Shown one piece after another: positions 42,100 to 51,570 of a DNA stretch of 64,000 nt. How positions within the stretch are numbered: the stretch's first letter is position 1; every line of letters begins with the position of its first letter. Below the pieces are notes generated by a model, which was given only the letters and a program-made list of their open reading frames with translations, made no database searches and was not told where the DNA came from. The stretch spans positions 1 through 64,000 of the forward strand of contig JACDOF010000011.1 in assembly GCA_017656235.1 (NCBI GenBank), given 5' to 3'. Made by a program: the position numbers and the translations under genes. Source of the DNA: Brevibacillus sp. (GTDB taxonomy: Bacteria; Bacillota; Bacilli; Brevibacillales; Brevibacillaceae).

Positions 42100-43428
42100 A
42101 TGAGTAGACTGGTGGCTGCCGAACCAGAGACGAGAAACAGCAACTATATCTTTGAAGATCCGCCGGATGAGGATAAATTTTCAGCTTGTGTACACTGCGG
42201 CATGTGTCTGGAAGCGTGCCCGACGTATCAGGAGACCGGTCTTGAACAGCATTCTCCGCGGGGGCGTGTCCACTTGATCAAATCTGTCGCAGAAGGGAAG
42301 ATGACACTGGGGGAAGTATTTTCAGACTCCGTGTTTCAATGCCTCGATTGCCGGGCATGTGAGACGGCATGCCCCGCCAATGTTCAGGTCGGGACGTTGA
42401 TTGAGCAGGCACGAGGCCAGGTTCGTCAGGCAATGCCTCTTCGCGGTTGGAAGGGGCTGCTCAGCCGGATATTTTTACGCGGCATTTTCCCTTATCCGCG
42501 GCGGCTGTTTTTTCTCGGTACGTTGTTAAAGTTCTACCAGAAATCGGGTCTGCAATGGTTCTGCAGAAAAACCGGATTGCTGCGAATCCTGCCAGATCAC
42601 CTGCGACAAATGGAGGCGGTTTTGCCCAAGGTGAACAAACCCGTCATCACCCGCTACCCGGCTGTTGTTCCGGCAGAAGGCGAAACGCGCAAAAAAGTAG
42701 CCATGCTGACCGGCTGTGTGATGGATGTGATGTTCAGCGACATCAACGAAGCGACCATCCGTGTCTTGACCAGGAACGGGTACGAGGTTCACCTGCCGCG
42801 CCAGCAAAAGTGCTGCGGAGCCTTGCAGCTTCACGCAGGTGACAGGGAGAAAGCAAAACAGTTGGCCCGCCAGAATATTGACGCTTTTTTGGCGGCTGAT
42901 GTTGATCATGTCATCGTGAACGCCGCCGGCTGCGGCGCCGCCCTGCGTGAATACGGGGAATTGCTGCACAACGATCCCGAATACAAGGAGAAGGCGAAGA
43001 ACTTTTCGGAGAAAGTGGTCGATGTCGCCAAATTCTTGCATGACAACGGATACCGGAAGCCAACAGGACGGGTGGAGAAACGCATCACCTACCATGACGC
43101 CTGCCATCTTGCCCACGCTCAGGGAATTCGCTTTGAACCCCGCAAACTGTTAAAGGAGATACCCGGGATCGAACTGGTCGAACTGCCGGATGCGGACCGC
43201 TGCTGCGGCAGCGCGGGTATTTACAACATTACCAATCCGGAGATGGCTTCACGCCTGCTTCAGAAAAAAATCGCCAGCATTCCGGATCAGGTCGAACTGG
43301 TGACGATGGGGAATCCCGGCTGCATGCTGCAGATGGCCATGGGTGTCCATCAACACCACCGCAAAGAACAAGTCGTGCATACGGTACAGGTACTTGATTG
43401 GGCTTATCAGAGGGAAACGGAGCAATGA
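42100..43428 (+). CDS. glcF: Glycolate oxidase iron-sulfur subunit GlcF
   Basis: A 442-residue electron-transfer subunit. Two 4Fe-4S clusters are bound by Cys30/33/36/40 (CVHCGMCLEACP) and Cys81/84/87/91 (CLDCRACETACP). Two CCG domains follow, with cores QQKCCGALQLHAG and DRCCGSAGIYN, the latter resembling heterodisulfide-reductase subunit B. A basic hydrophobic stretch (about 120-150) may contact the membrane. It belongs to the glcEFD operon. Confidence 0.95.
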   Translation: MSRLVAAEPETRNSNYIFEDPPDEDKFSACVHCGMCLEACPTYQETGLEQHSPRGRVHLIKSVAEGKMTLGEVFSDSVFQCLDCRACETACPANVQVGTLIEQARGQVRQAMPLRGWKGLLSRIFLRGIFPYPRRLFFLGTLLKFYQKSGLQWFCRKTGLLRILPDHLRQMEAVLPKVNKPVITRYPAVVPAEGETRKKVAMLTGCVMDVMFSDINEATIRVLTRNGYEVHLPRQQKCCGALQLHAGDREKAKQLARQNIDAFLAADVDHVIVNAAGCGAALREYGELLHNDPEYKEKAKNFSEKVVDVAKFLHDNGYRKPTGRVEKRITYHDACHLAHAQGIRFEPRKLLKEIPGIELVELPDADRCCGSAGIYNITNPEMASRLLQKKIASIPDQVELVTMGNPGCMLQMAMGVHQHHRKEQVVHTVQVLDWAYQRETEQ

Positions 43429-43494
43429 CAATGCGGATCTGCAATTGGCAAACGGCCTCCGCCGATTGCGGCTCAACCGGAAGGAGGGACAGCG

Positions 43495-44961
43495 GTGTTT
43501 GGGAAGCGGCTGAAGATGGCAGCCAAAAAAGCCAAGAGAAAAAAAGATAAGCTGATAGAATCGCTGATCGCTGTTGTCGGCGAGGATGCAATCTATTACG
43601 AGCATGAGGATCTGCTTGCTTATGAGTGCGACGGATACGTGATTCACAAGGGCCTTCCTCGTGCCGTTGTGTTTCCTTCAACAACGGAGGAAGTATCGCA
43701 GATTGTAAAAATCCTGCACGCTCAAAAGATCCCGTTTATCCCGCGGGGAGCTGGGACCGGATTAAGCGGCGGAGCGACTCCGATGGGGGGAGAAGTGATC
43801 ATCAGCCTGGTACGGATGAAACAGCTGCTGGAAGTGGACTTTGAAAACCGCAGAGCCGTTGTTCAGCCGGGTTTTGTCAATCTGAAGCTGACCAATGCGA
43901 TTGCGGAAAAAGGTTATTATTATGTGCCCGATCCTTCCAGCCAGCGAACCTGTACCATTGGGGGAAATGTGGGGGAAAACGCAGGGGGAGCCCACTGCCT
44001 CAAGTACGGGGTGACCACGAACCATGTGCTCGGTCTGGAGGTGGTTCTGCCGGACGGCGAGATTGTCAACATCGGGGGAATTCCCGATATGCCCGGCTAC
44101 GATTTGCTCGGATTGTTGACGGGTTCGGAAGGCACCCTTGGGATCGTCACCAAAATTACCGTAAAGATTTTGAAACAACCGGAAGCGCAAGAGACGGTTT
44201 GCGCGCTGTTTGACCGTGTGGAAGATGCAAGTCATACGGTTTCGGACATTATTTCTGCGGGGATTATTCCGGCTGCTCTTGAGATGATGGATAAAATCGC
44301 GATCGAAGGGGTGGAAAAAGGGAATTATCCAGTCGGTTACCCGAAAGACCTTGCTGCTGTATTGCTGATCGAGGTGGACGGCATCAAGGAAGGGATTCCG
44401 GAACAGATCGAAAAAATCATACAGATTTGTCAAAACAGAAATGTGCGGGAGGTTCGGGTAGCGTCCAGTGAAGCAGAACGGCAGGCTTGGTGGAACAACC
44501 GCAAACAGGCGTTTGGCGCAATGGGAACGATTTCACCCGATTACCTTGTTCAGGACGGAGTGATCCCCCGGAGCAAACTGCCGGAAGTATTGGAAAAGGT
44601 GGCACAGATCAGTTCCAAATACGGCCTGCGTATCGCCAATGTGTTCCATGCCGGGGACGGCAATCTCCATCCCTTGATTCTGTTTGATTCCCGCGTACCG
44701 GGAGATACAGAAAAAGCGGTCGCGGCAGGATCGGAAATATTAAAGGTTTGCGCTGACGTGGGAGGTTCGATTACGGGAGAACACGGGGTTGGCATTGAAA
44801 AAAAAGAGGAAATGCGCTTTATCTTCAATGATGAAGAGATTGCACTGCAGGTAAGCATCAGGGATGTGTTCAATCCGGAGAATTTGTGTAACCCTGACAA
44901 GCTGTTTCCGACAGCCAGCCGCTGTGCCGAGGTGAAGGCTGTCAAACGTGCGAGCGGGTGA
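43495..44961 (+). CDS. glcD: Glycolate oxidase subunit GlcD (FAD-linked)
   Basis: A 488-residue flavoprotein of the D-lactate/glycolate dehydrogenase family, the catalytic subunit. The FAD site is FIPRGAGTGLSGGATPMGGEVIISL, with CTIGGNVGENAGGAHCLKYGVT and LLTGSEGTLGIVTKIT. The C-terminus has the FHAGDGNLHPLILFD histidine motif and GGSITGEHGVGIEKK. The GTG at 43495 has GGAGG upstream. The E-F-D order differs from the D-E-F order of E. coli. Confidence 0.94.
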   Translation: MFGKRLKMAAKKAKRKKDKLIESLIAVVGEDAIYYEHEDLLAYECDGYVIHKGLPRAVVFPSTTEEVSQIVKILHAQKIPFIPRGAGTGLSGGATPMGGEVIISLVRMKQLLEVDFENRRAVVQPGFVNLKLTNAIAEKGYYYVPDPSSQRTCTIGGNVGENAGGAHCLKYGVTTNHVLGLEVVLPDGEIVNIGGIPDMPGYDLLGLLTGSEGTLGIVTKITVKILKQPEAQETVCALFDRVEDASHTVSDIISAGIIPAALEMMDKIAIEGVEKGNYPVGYPKDLAAVLLIEVDGIKEGIPEQIEKIIQICQNRNVREVRVASSEAERQAWWNNRKQAFGAMGTISPDYLVQDGVIPRSKLPEVLEKVAQISSKYGLRIANVFHAGDGNLHPLILFDSRVPGDTEKAVAAGSEILKVCADVGGSITGEHGVGIEKKEEMRFIFNDEEIALQVSIRDVFNPENLCNPDKLFPTASRCAEVKAVKRASG

Positions 44962-45161
44962 GGCTGACACATCAAAGGAAAAAAAGGATCGGTTGGCCTG
45001 GCAGCGCGGCCGTAGAGACGAAGATACTTTGTCAGCAGGTAAAGATTGTGAGAAGTTTTTGTTGATTCCGAACGTTTTCTTGTCCGGTGGTATATCATAG
45101 TGGTAAGCACTTCTATCTTGTGATCCTGCCCATATATTTTAGGGAAGAGGGAGGGATGTAG

Positions 45162-45665
45162 GTGGGAGGTACCACAGCCAGGCAAGAAGCTCAAGCGGTC
45201 TATTTCTGCAGCCCAACCAAAGGGTTGATGGAGAAGGGCCAGGTTTTTGCCGATATTGAACAGGCCGTCTCGTCAATGCCAAGGGGGTATGAGATCGTCG
45301 TCGGAGCCGACTCGCAGATACGGAACCGGCAAACATCGTTTGTGATCGCCATCTCGGTCATTCGCATCGGAAGTGGCGGAACCTTTTTCTATTACCGGTT
45401 TCAAGAGCAGCACGTTTCGTCTTTGCAGCAGCGGGTTTACATGGAGGCCTTCCATGCCGTCTGCCTGGCCGCAGAACTGCGTGAGTATCTGAAGGACCGC
45501 ATGCTGCCCGTACCAATCTGCTTGCATTTTGACATCGGACCCAACGGGCCGACGAACAAATACGTCAAACTGCTGTTGCAACTGGCCAAAGCCAACGACT
45601 TTGAGGCTCATGTCAAACCGAACTCATTTGGAGCTTCTTCGGTAGCCGACAGGTTTACAAAGTGA
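45162..45665 (+). CDS. ykuK: YkuK family ribonuclease H-like protein
   Basis: A 167-residue DUF458 protein with a predicted RNase H-like fold. IVVGADSQIRNRQTSFVIAISVIRIG supplies the first acidic residue, RVYMEAFHAVCLAAELREYL the second (Glu), and HFDIGPNGPTNKYVKLL and KPNSFGASSVADRFT the last acidic positions. Activity has not been shown. The GTG start has GGAGGG upstream. No neighbour shares its function. The 200 bp between glcD and this gene holds no feature I can name. Confidence 0.88.
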   Translation: MGGTTARQEAQAVYFCSPTKGLMEKGQVFADIEQAVSSMPRGYEIVVGADSQIRNRQTSFVIAISVIRIGSGGTFFYYRFQEQHVSSLQQRVYMEAFHAVCLAAELREYLKDRMLPVPICLHFDIGPNGPTNKYVKLLLQLAKANDFEAHVKPNSFGASSVADRFTK

Positions 45666-45755
45666 TCAGGTTGTGGGCCGGGATGTGACCAACAGGTATG
45701 CACCTCATCCGTTCATTCAGAGGAGATGTTTCCCTGCTTTGGTGGGGGTTGTGAC

Positions 45756-45785
45756 TTGCGATTGCTCTTTTCTTTGTGATATGCT
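45756..45785 (+). promoter_or_regulatory. Promoter of the SRP RNA gene
   Basis: TTGCGA (45756-45761) and TATGCT (45780-45785) with an 18-bp spacer; TGA before the -10 gives an extended -10. Transcription would begin with the GGCAGC/GCTGCC hairpin (45791-45812), probably removed during maturation. Confidence 0.6.
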
Positions 45786-45832
45786 AAAAAGGCAGCTTCT
45801 GATGGGGCTGCCTGTGTTTGTTGATAAAGTTT

Positions 45833-46100
45833 GCCGTGCTAGACGGGGAGGTTGCGGTGCCCTGTAACCTGCAATCCGCAATAGCAGGGTTGAATTCCTG
45901 TACGAGGCCGTGTCATGTGAGGCTGCCTTATGCGGAGCGGTGCTGATGCTTGGGTCCTGCGCAACGTGAACCCATGAACCTGGTCAGGTCCGGAAGGAAG
46001 CAGCCATAAGTGGAACTTCGCGTGTGCCGCAGAATCGCCTGGGCGGAGCCGAGCCCATGAGTAACGCTTGGATGGCACGTGTCGAATACAGGTGCACGGC
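45833..46100 (+). ncRNA. scr: Signal recognition particle RNA (large, Bacillus-type scRNA)
   Basis: About 268 nt, closed by GCCGTGC (45833-45839) with GCACGGC (46094-46100). It contains the Alu-like 5' domain with GGGGAGGTTGCGGTGCCCTG and the universal SRP apical loop GGTCAGGTCCGGAAGGAAGC (about 45983-46002). The large form with an Alu domain is typical of Bacillales, and the site between tadA and dnaX is the B. subtilis position. It scaffolds Ffh for co-translational targeting. Confidence 0.97.
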
Positions 46101-46178
46101 ATCCCTTACATATTGCTGGTTTTCACCAGCAGTTATCATGCCGCGTTTTTCAAAACGAAAGTGGAAAAAACAAAGCAG

Positions 46179-46212
46179 CGGTTTGCCCGATGGGCGAGAC
46201 CGTTTTTTTTTT
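46179..46212 (+). terminator. Terminator of the SRP RNA transcript
   Basis: CGGTTTGCCC (46179-46188) pairs with GGGCGAGACCG (46192-46202) and is followed by about ten T residues. A smaller hairpin, TGCTGG/CCAGCA (46114-46131), precedes it and may be a processing site. Confidence 0.85.
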
Positions 46213-46218
46213 ATGAAA

Positions 46219-46469
46219 ACGAGTGGGGCGTTTTCCGCGCTCACTTGCGGTGGCCAACCAGCGAAGAAGCAGCCCATGACCGCTTCACGACGATCCGCTG
46301 GGGCAGCGTCAAAACGATGTCCCGCTGCCGAGGTGAAGCTGCTGCCGCTGCGAATTCCCTGCGGATACGCCGTTTCGCTGGCAGGTTGGCCAAACCGTTC
46401 GCTGGCGAAAAACCGCCCGCACTCGTCATCCTGCAGATGGAATACAGCGAGTGAGACAGGAGAGCGGCC
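46219..46469 (+). repeat. 251-bp duplicated element, copy 1
   Basis: This stretch recurs almost exactly at 46689-46940; the only difference I see is one extra G near the left end of copy 2. It begins 7 bp after the scRNA terminator. Internally, TGGCCAACCAGCGAA is mirrored by TTCGCTGGCAGGTTGGCCA with a short insertion. CTCACT near the left end is answered by AGTGAG near the right. Reading frames change between copies, so it is probably not protein-coding. Unidentified. Confidence 0.9.
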
Positions 46470-46528
46470 AATTTCCGCACGAACGACTTTGCCAACCATC
46501 CAAGCGGAGCAAGGCCGAAGCGGGGAAT

Positions 46529-46577
46529 GCGGGCGCAACTTGAACAAAGGGCGGAGCAGAGCTGCTTTTGCGCCCGC
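46529..46577. repeat. Perfect inverted repeat in the spacer between the duplicated elements
   Basis: GCGGGCGCAA (46529-46538) and TTGCGCCCGC (46568-46577) are perfect 10-bp arms, with an inner GCAG/CTGC stem. It lies in the 219-bp spacer (46470-46688), which also holds a CCGC-TCC/GGA-GCGG hairpin (about 46650-46670). No T-run follows, so it is not an ordinary terminator. Confidence 0.7.
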
Positions 46578-46688
46578 CCGCTGCGGGATGGCGAAGCGGA
46601 CAGTCTGGCTTCACTGGTGGTTGGCAACGGAGTGAGGAGGAAAATGGCCGCCTCCCTCAGAGGAGCGGTGTTCAGGCTGCACGTGCCC

Positions 46689-46940
46689 ACGAGTGGGGCG
46701 GTTTTCCGCGCTCACTTGCGGTGGCCAACCAGCGAAGAAGCAGCCCATGACCGCTTCACGACGATCCGCTGGGGCAGCGTCAAAACGATGTCCCGCTGCC
46801 GAGGTGAAGCTGCTGCCGCTGCGAATTCCCTGCGGATACGCCGTTTCGCTGGCAGGTTGGCCAAACCGTTCGCTGGCGAAAAACCGCCCGCACTCGTCAT
46901 CCTGCAGATGGAATACAGCGAGTGAGACAGGAGAGCGGCC
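46689..46940 (+). repeat. 252-bp duplicated element, copy 2
   Basis: A direct repeat of 46219-46469, offset by 470-471 bp, with one inserted G at about 46701. The two copies plus the spacer make up most of the non-coding tract from 46213 to 47070. A short hairpin, CGGAGC-TTC-GCTCCG (46942-46956), then GGTTTTCTTC, follows directly and could terminate any transcript from the element. Confidence 0.9.
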
Positions 46941-47070
46941 TCGGAGCTTCGCTCCGGGTTTTCTTCTGCCCAGAGATGGCGGTATTTGTTAAATCCTGAC
47001 GAGATAGCACGAAAGATATTTATGGAAAAGTAGCCGGTAAGAGCAGGGCATCCTCCGCTGTCTGCCGAAC

Positions 47071-48564
47071 TTGTTTGAGGAAAGGAGATCTGCGTCAAGT
47101 CGGACCGTATGCGGATGGTTAGGGGGGAGCAACGGTGGGATAACCTTTCCTTTGGACCTTTGGGGCTCGTTTTCGAGACTGAAGCATTTCATGGAATACT
47201 TGCCTCATTCAGTTTTTGCTGCAGATCGTACCGGACGCATTGTCGAAGTAAATGAAGTACTGCTTCGAGCCACTGGATATGCACGTGAAGAGCTGCTGAA
47301 CCGCCCCTTTTTCCATATTATTCCCTATCGTGGGACCATTGGACAGCTCCATTCGGAACTGAAGGCCATCGAAGAGGAGAGCAGCGGGCTGGCTGAAGTG
47401 GAATATTGCAGCAAGGAGGGCAAACTGGCCAAATCAAAAGCAATGATCGTCATACCGCAAGCAGAACCTCCTTTGTACATGGTAAACTTGTTCGATTTAA
47501 ACAAATGCGTGTACTACAACCTGCTGGAAAAAGTGCTGGCGCAGATTATCGCGGAGGCCAACCTGGGCTTCGTTGTCGTCAGTGCTCAGGGCACTATCGT
47601 TGAAATCAGCCAGATGGCCTGCAAACTGCTCGGTCTTGAACGAAGCCGTATATTAAACCTCCATCTGGATCAAGCGTTTGCCGGTGTTCCGGAAGAGCAT
47701 CGCCTCATTAAACGGGAACTGCTGGAAGGGGTAAAGATGCAGAATAAAGCGATGTCCTGGACAAACAACAGCCAGCGCTACGAACTGCTGGTCGACTCCG
47801 AAACCCTGTACGACGAGCAGGGTCAGGTGATGGGAGCGTACGTTCTGTTTAAAGATGTAACCAACATGCGTTCGTTCGACCAAAAGATTGAACGCAACGA
47901 CCGACTGGCGATGATTGGGCAGATTGCGGCGGGAACGGCACATGAGATTCGCAACCCGCTCACTTCAATCAAAGGATTCCTGCAGATGTTTCAGCAGTCG
48001 TTTGCGGAGAGCGGGATGGAACGGGAGCGGGCGTACACGGAAATCATGCTGACCGAAATTAACCGGATCAATGCACTCGTCAGCGAGTTCCTGTTGTTGA
48101 GCAAACCCCGGGACGTACAGTACCGGATGGTTGATCTGAATACGGTGTTTGAGGAAATCCTGCCGATTGTAGAGAGTCAGGCGCTGCTACACGGTATCGA
48201 CCTCGATTATTCGTCACGCGGACAATTGCCGATGGTGGTGGGAGACGCGGAACTGTTGAAGCAGGTCTTCCTCAACATCTGCAAAAACGGGATTGAGGCC
48301 ATGGGCAGTGAAGGTACGCTCTCCATTCACCATCACATCGACGAGGAAAGAGACATGGTTAGTATCGACATTCACGATACCGGACCAGGTATACCGCTGT
48401 ATGTGATTGATAAAATCTTCGATCCGTTCTTTACGACCAAGGAAGAGGGAACGGGCCTGGGATTGGCCGTCTGTCAAAAAATTATCCATGACGTCGGCGG
48501 ACAAATTCGCGTATCCTCCAAAGGATACGGTACAACTTTTCACATCCTGCTGCCGTACATTTAA
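47071..48564 (+). CDS. PAS-PAS sensor histidine kinase (sporulation-kinase type)
   Basis: An approximately 470-497-residue soluble kinase. PAS1 (about 35-140) starts LPHSVFAADRTGRIVEVNEVLLRATGY; PAS2 (about 155-275) starts IIAEANLGFVVVSAQGTIVEIS. HisKA has the phospho-acceptor AAGTAHEIRNPLTSIKGFLQM. The HATPase domain carries N (NICKNGIEAM), G1 (DTGPGIP), F (FDPFFTTKEEGTGLGL) and G2 boxes. No membrane segment or response-regulator gene is nearby, resembling the KinA/KinE phosphorelay kinases. The start is uncertain: a TTG at 47071 or 47152. Confidence 0.88.
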   Translation: MFEERRSASSRTVCGWLGGSNGGITFPLDLWGSFSRLKHFMEYLPHSVFAADRTGRIVEVNEVLLRATGYAREELLNRPFFHIIPYRGTIGQLHSELKAIEEESSGLAEVEYCSKEGKLAKSKAMIVIPQAEPPLYMVNLFDLNKCVYYNLLEKVLAQIIAEANLGFVVVSAQGTIVEISQMACKLLGLERSRILNLHLDQAFAGVPEEHRLIKRELLEGVKMQNKAMSWTNNSQRYELLVDSETLYDEQGQVMGAYVLFKDVTNMRSFDQKIERNDRLAMIGQIAAGTAHEIRNPLTSIKGFLQMFQQSFAESGMERERAYTEIMLTEINRINALVSEFLLLSKPRDVQYRMVDLNTVFEEILPIVESQALLHGIDLDYSSRGQLPMVVGDAELLKQVFLNICKNGIEAMGSEGTLSIHHHIDEERDMVSIDIHDTGPGIPLYVIDKIFDPFFTTKEEGTGLGLAVCQKIIHDVGGQIRVSSKGYGTTFHILLPYI

Positions 48565-48627
48565 GGAGGCGCCCCAGGCATGGAAGGGGCGTTTCGTTGT
48601 CAGGACGGCGTTTTCCATGAACCCCTT

Positions 48628-48656
48628 TTGGAAAAGCCCGAACAATGTAGTATAAT
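48628..48656 (+). promoter_or_regulatory. Sigma-A promoter of dnaX
   Basis: TTGGAA (48628-48633) and consensus TATAAT (48651-48656) are 17 bp apart, 53 bp upstream of dnaX. Confidence 0.8.
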
Positions 48657-48709
48657 AAGCAGGATAGAGATCGAGGAGAAAGCGACCCGATCGGTTGGGA
48701 GTGGCAAGG

Positions 48710-50455
48710 ATGGCTTATACGGCGCTCTATCGTGTCTACAGACCACAAACCTTCGGTGATATTGTTGGACAGTCGCATGTAACAACGACGCTGCGCAATG
48801 CCCTGCGGGAGGGACGGCTTTCCCATGCCTATCTGTTCAACGGACCGCGCGGCACAGGCAAAACCAGTGCGGCCAAGATCATGGCCAAGGCGGTCAACTG
48901 CGAACATCCGCAGGATGGGGAACCCTGCAACACGTGCAGTTCCTGTCAGGCAATCAGCAGCGGAGTCGTCACGGACGTTTTGGAGATTGACGCCGCTTCC
49001 AATCGCGGAGTGGAAGAAATCCGCGACATACGCGACAAGGTAAAGTTCGCGCCGAGTGACGTAAAGTACAAGGTGTACATCATAGACGAAGTGCATATGC
49101 TGACCACGGAGGCCTTTAACGCACTTTTGAAAACGCTGGAAGAGCCGCCGCCGCACGTGATGTTTATCCTGGCCACGACCGAACCGCACAAGCTGCCGGC
49201 GACAATCATCTCCCGCTGTCAGCGGTTTGACTTTCACCGAATTGCTCTGCCGGAGATGATCACGCGCTTGAAACAGATCTGTACGGCGCAGCAGGTGGAA
49301 GTGGAAGAGCAGGCATTGTTGATGGTGGCCAAGATGTCGGAAGGCGGGATGCGCGATGCGCTAAGCTTGCTGGATCAAGCGATCAGCTACAGCAGGGATC
49401 GTGTCACCGCCGATGACATTTTGCAAATAACCGGCTCGGTGTCACAAACCTGCTTTTCGACGATTGCCCGCATGATTGCCGAACAAGATGTGGCCAGCGT
49501 TCTGGAACAGTTTCATCAGGTGATGACACAAGGAAAGGACGCAGAGCAGTTTTTGCAGGACTTGATGCATTACTACCGGGACATGCTGCTGCTCAAGACG
49601 GCTCCGACACTGCAGGAAGCCGTCGAGCGCACGCTGCTTGACGATCAGTTTGCTGAAGTGGCCGAACGTTACGAACTGCCCGTTCTGTACGAGGTCATCG
49701 AGTCGCTCAATCAATCGTTGGCCCAGTTGAAGTGGGCCAGCAATGTCCGGGTATTGGCAGAGCTGGGGCTGGTCAAGCTGTGTCAAACGGCAGGCGGCAG
49801 CCAACCAGCATCAGCAGCGTCTGCCGGAACCGCCGGGCAGCAGGAACAAATACAGTCAATCCAGGCAGACGAACTGCAAAAATTGATCAACCGCGTACGT
49901 CAGCTGGAGGAAAAACTGGAACGAATCAGTAAAGAACAGCCGACGGCGGCAGCCAGTTCGGGATTTGGCGAGCCGCGTTCACGCGAGCCGCGCAGGCCGC
50001 ATGCAGGGGCAGGAGGTCCTGCCCACGCCTCCCTGCAAAAACTGCGCAAACTGGCCGCTGCTCCTGACCAGGCGATGACGCAGCGGATTCACAGCGCCTG
50101 GGCAAACATTCTGGCCGAGATCAAAAAAATCAAGATTCAGTACCAGGCCTGGTTGGTTGGCGGCCAGCCCGAGATCGTGAGTCATGACACGCTGATTGTT
50201 TCCTTTAAGAGTGCGATCCACTGCGAAAAGACGATGGAACCTGAACTGAAGAACGTCGTCGAACGTGTGCTGCACGACCTGACCGGCAGGCCGCTGCAGC
50301 TCTTGTCCGTAATGGAAGAGCAGTGGCAGAGTGTGGAGGCTGACGCCTCGTACACGCCTGAACAAGAGTCAGACAATCAGGCGGAGGCGGACGATCCCTT
50401 TGTCAGCGAAGCGATCAAACTGGTGGGCGAGCAGCTGGTGGAAGTAAAAGAATAA
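48710..50455 (+). CDS. dnaX: DNA polymerase III subunits gamma/tau
   Basis: A 581-residue clamp-loader ATPase. Walker A is GPRGTGKTS (near 45-53), the zinc module is CEHPQDGEPCNTCSSC, and the DEAH-like Walker B is IIDEVHMLT; the SRC motif is TIISRCQRFDF. The C-terminal tau region is rich in Ala/Gln/Pro then folds again near FKSAIHCEKTME. The ATG at 48710 has GGGAGTGG upstream. It heads the dnaX-ebfC-recR operon. Confidence 0.98.
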   Translation: MAYTALYRVYRPQTFGDIVGQSHVTTTLRNALREGRLSHAYLFNGPRGTGKTSAAKIMAKAVNCEHPQDGEPCNTCSSCQAISSGVVTDVLEIDAASNRGVEEIRDIRDKVKFAPSDVKYKVYIIDEVHMLTTEAFNALLKTLEEPPPHVMFILATTEPHKLPATIISRCQRFDFHRIALPEMITRLKQICTAQQVEVEEQALLMVAKMSEGGMRDALSLLDQAISYSRDRVTADDILQITGSVSQTCFSTIARMIAEQDVASVLEQFHQVMTQGKDAEQFLQDLMHYYRDMLLLKTAPTLQEAVERTLLDDQFAEVAERYELPVLYEVIESLNQSLAQLKWASNVRVLAELGLVKLCQTAGGSQPASAASAGTAGQQEQIQSIQADELQKLINRVRQLEEKLERISKEQPTAAASSGFGEPRSREPRRPHAGAGGPAHASLQKLRKLAAAPDQAMTQRIHSAWANILAEIKKIKIQYQAWLVGGQPEIVSHDTLIVSFKSAIHCEKTMEPELKNVVERVLHDLTGRPLQLLSVMEEQWQSVEADASYTPEQESDNQAEADDPFVSEAIKLVGEQLVEVKE

Positions 50456-50482
50456 GCGGAAAAACGCAAGGAGGGTACGCCG

Positions 50483-50794
50483 ATGAAAAACATGCAGCAA
50501 ATGATGAAACAAGTGAAAAAGATGCAGCAGGAGATGCAAAAGGCACAGGAAGAATTAAAAGAAAAAGTAGTGGAAGGATCAGCAGGAGGCGGTGCTGTCG
50601 TCGTCAAGGCCAACGGGCACAAACAGATCGTCGACATTGCCATCAAGCCGGAAGTAGTGGATCCGGATGATGTGGAAATGATCCAGGATCTTGTGCTGAC
50701 CGCCGTCAATGACGCCCTGCGTAACGCGGATGAGCTGATCGCCAAAGAGATGGGCCGATTTACAGGTGGCATGAACCTGCCTGGTCTGTTCTAA
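50483..50794 (+). CDS. yaaK: Nucleoid-associated protein EbfC (YbaB/YaaK)
   Basis: A 103-residue YbaB/EbfC-family DNA-binding protein. A methionine-rich helical N-terminus ([25 protein letters not shown]) precedes the conserved strand region [26 protein letters not shown] and the C-terminal helix. The ATG follows GGAGG, 27 bp after dnaX, with recR next: the standard trio. Confidence 0.96.
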   Translation: MKNMQQMMKQVKKMQQEMQKAQEELKEKVVEGSAGGGAVVVKANGHKQIVDIAIKPEVVDPDDVEMIQDLVLTAVNDALRNADELIAKEMGRFTGGMNLPGLF

Positions 50795-50822
50795 TACCTC
50801 TTGAGCTAAGGAGCAGAACGAC

Positions 50823-51419
50823 ATGTTTTATCCCGAACCAGTGTCCAAGTTGATCGAAGGGTTCATGAAGTTGCCGGGTATAGGCCCCAAGACAGCGGGC
50901 CGCCTGGCGTTTTTTGTCCTGGGGATGAAAGAAGACGACGTCCTGGATCTGGCCAAAGCGCTGGTTAATGCCAAGCGGCAGTTGTCGTATTGTTCTGTCT
51001 GCAACAACATTACCGATGTGGACCCTTGTCATATCTGCCGGGACAAGCGGCGTGACGGTTCTGTCATTTGTGTCGTACAAGAACCGAAAGACGTTGTTGC
51101 GATGGAGAAGACGCGCGAGTACGATGGGTACTATCATGTCCTTCACGGGGCGATTTCGCCGATGGACGGAATCGGGCCGGAAGACATCAAGATTCCCAAC
51201 CTGCTGAAGCGGCTGAGCGACGAACGGGTGAAGGAAGTTATTCTGGCCACCAATCCCAACATCGAGGGAGAGGCCACTGCCATGTACATCTCCCGTCTGG
51301 TGAAGCCGTTCGGCATCCGCGTTACCCGAATCGCGCACGGTCTGCCGGTTGGCGGCGATTTGGAATACGCGGACGAGGTGACGCTGACCAAGGCGTTGGA
51401 AGGACGACGAGAACTGTAG
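50823..51419 (+). CDS. recR: Recombination protein RecR
   Basis: A 198-residue ring-forming repair protein acting with RecF/RecO at gaps. The HhH motif is [18 protein letters not shown] (about 16-33). The zinc finger is [16 protein letters not shown] (57-72), and Toprim follows ([33 protein letters not shown]). It is 28 bp after yaaK and ends the operon at the terminator at 51422. Confidence 0.98.
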   Translation: MFYPEPVSKLIEGFMKLPGIGPKTAGRLAFFVLGMKEDDVLDLAKALVNAKRQLSYCSVCNNITDVDPCHICRDKRRDGSVICVVQEPKDVVAMEKTREYDGYYHVLHGAISPMDGIGPEDIKIPNLLKRLSDERVKEVILATNPNIEGEATAMYISRLVKPFGIRVTRIAHGLPVGGDLEYADEVTLTKALEGRREL

Positions 51420-51421
51420 CC

Positions 51422-51459
51422 AAAGGAAGGAAAAGGGGGAGGTTTCTCTTCCTTTTTTT
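51422..51459 (+). terminator. Terminator after recR
   Basis: AAAGGAAG (51422-51429) pairs with CTTCCTTT (51448-51455) and runs into TTTTTTT. Confidence 0.7.
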
Positions 51460-51570
51460 CGTGCCAATCAAGGTATGAGAAGGAGGACATGAGAGGTGCG
51501 GCATTGTTGAATATTTTATATGACTTTTTCCAGTGGACGAGACATAGAGTGAAGATAGGAGTGTGAGGCG

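Noticed and set aside
46068-46925. Several 60-200-residue ORFs in and around the duplicated elements
   Set aside because: The frames differ between the two copies because of the inserted G, one begins inside the scRNA, and none has a credible start.
50123-50129. A7 run in dnaX as a programmed frameshift site
   Set aside because: It reads atc-aaa-aaa-atc, lacks a downstream structure or upstream Shine-Dalgarno stimulator that I can see, and lies late in the gene. B. subtilis dnaX is not known to frameshift.
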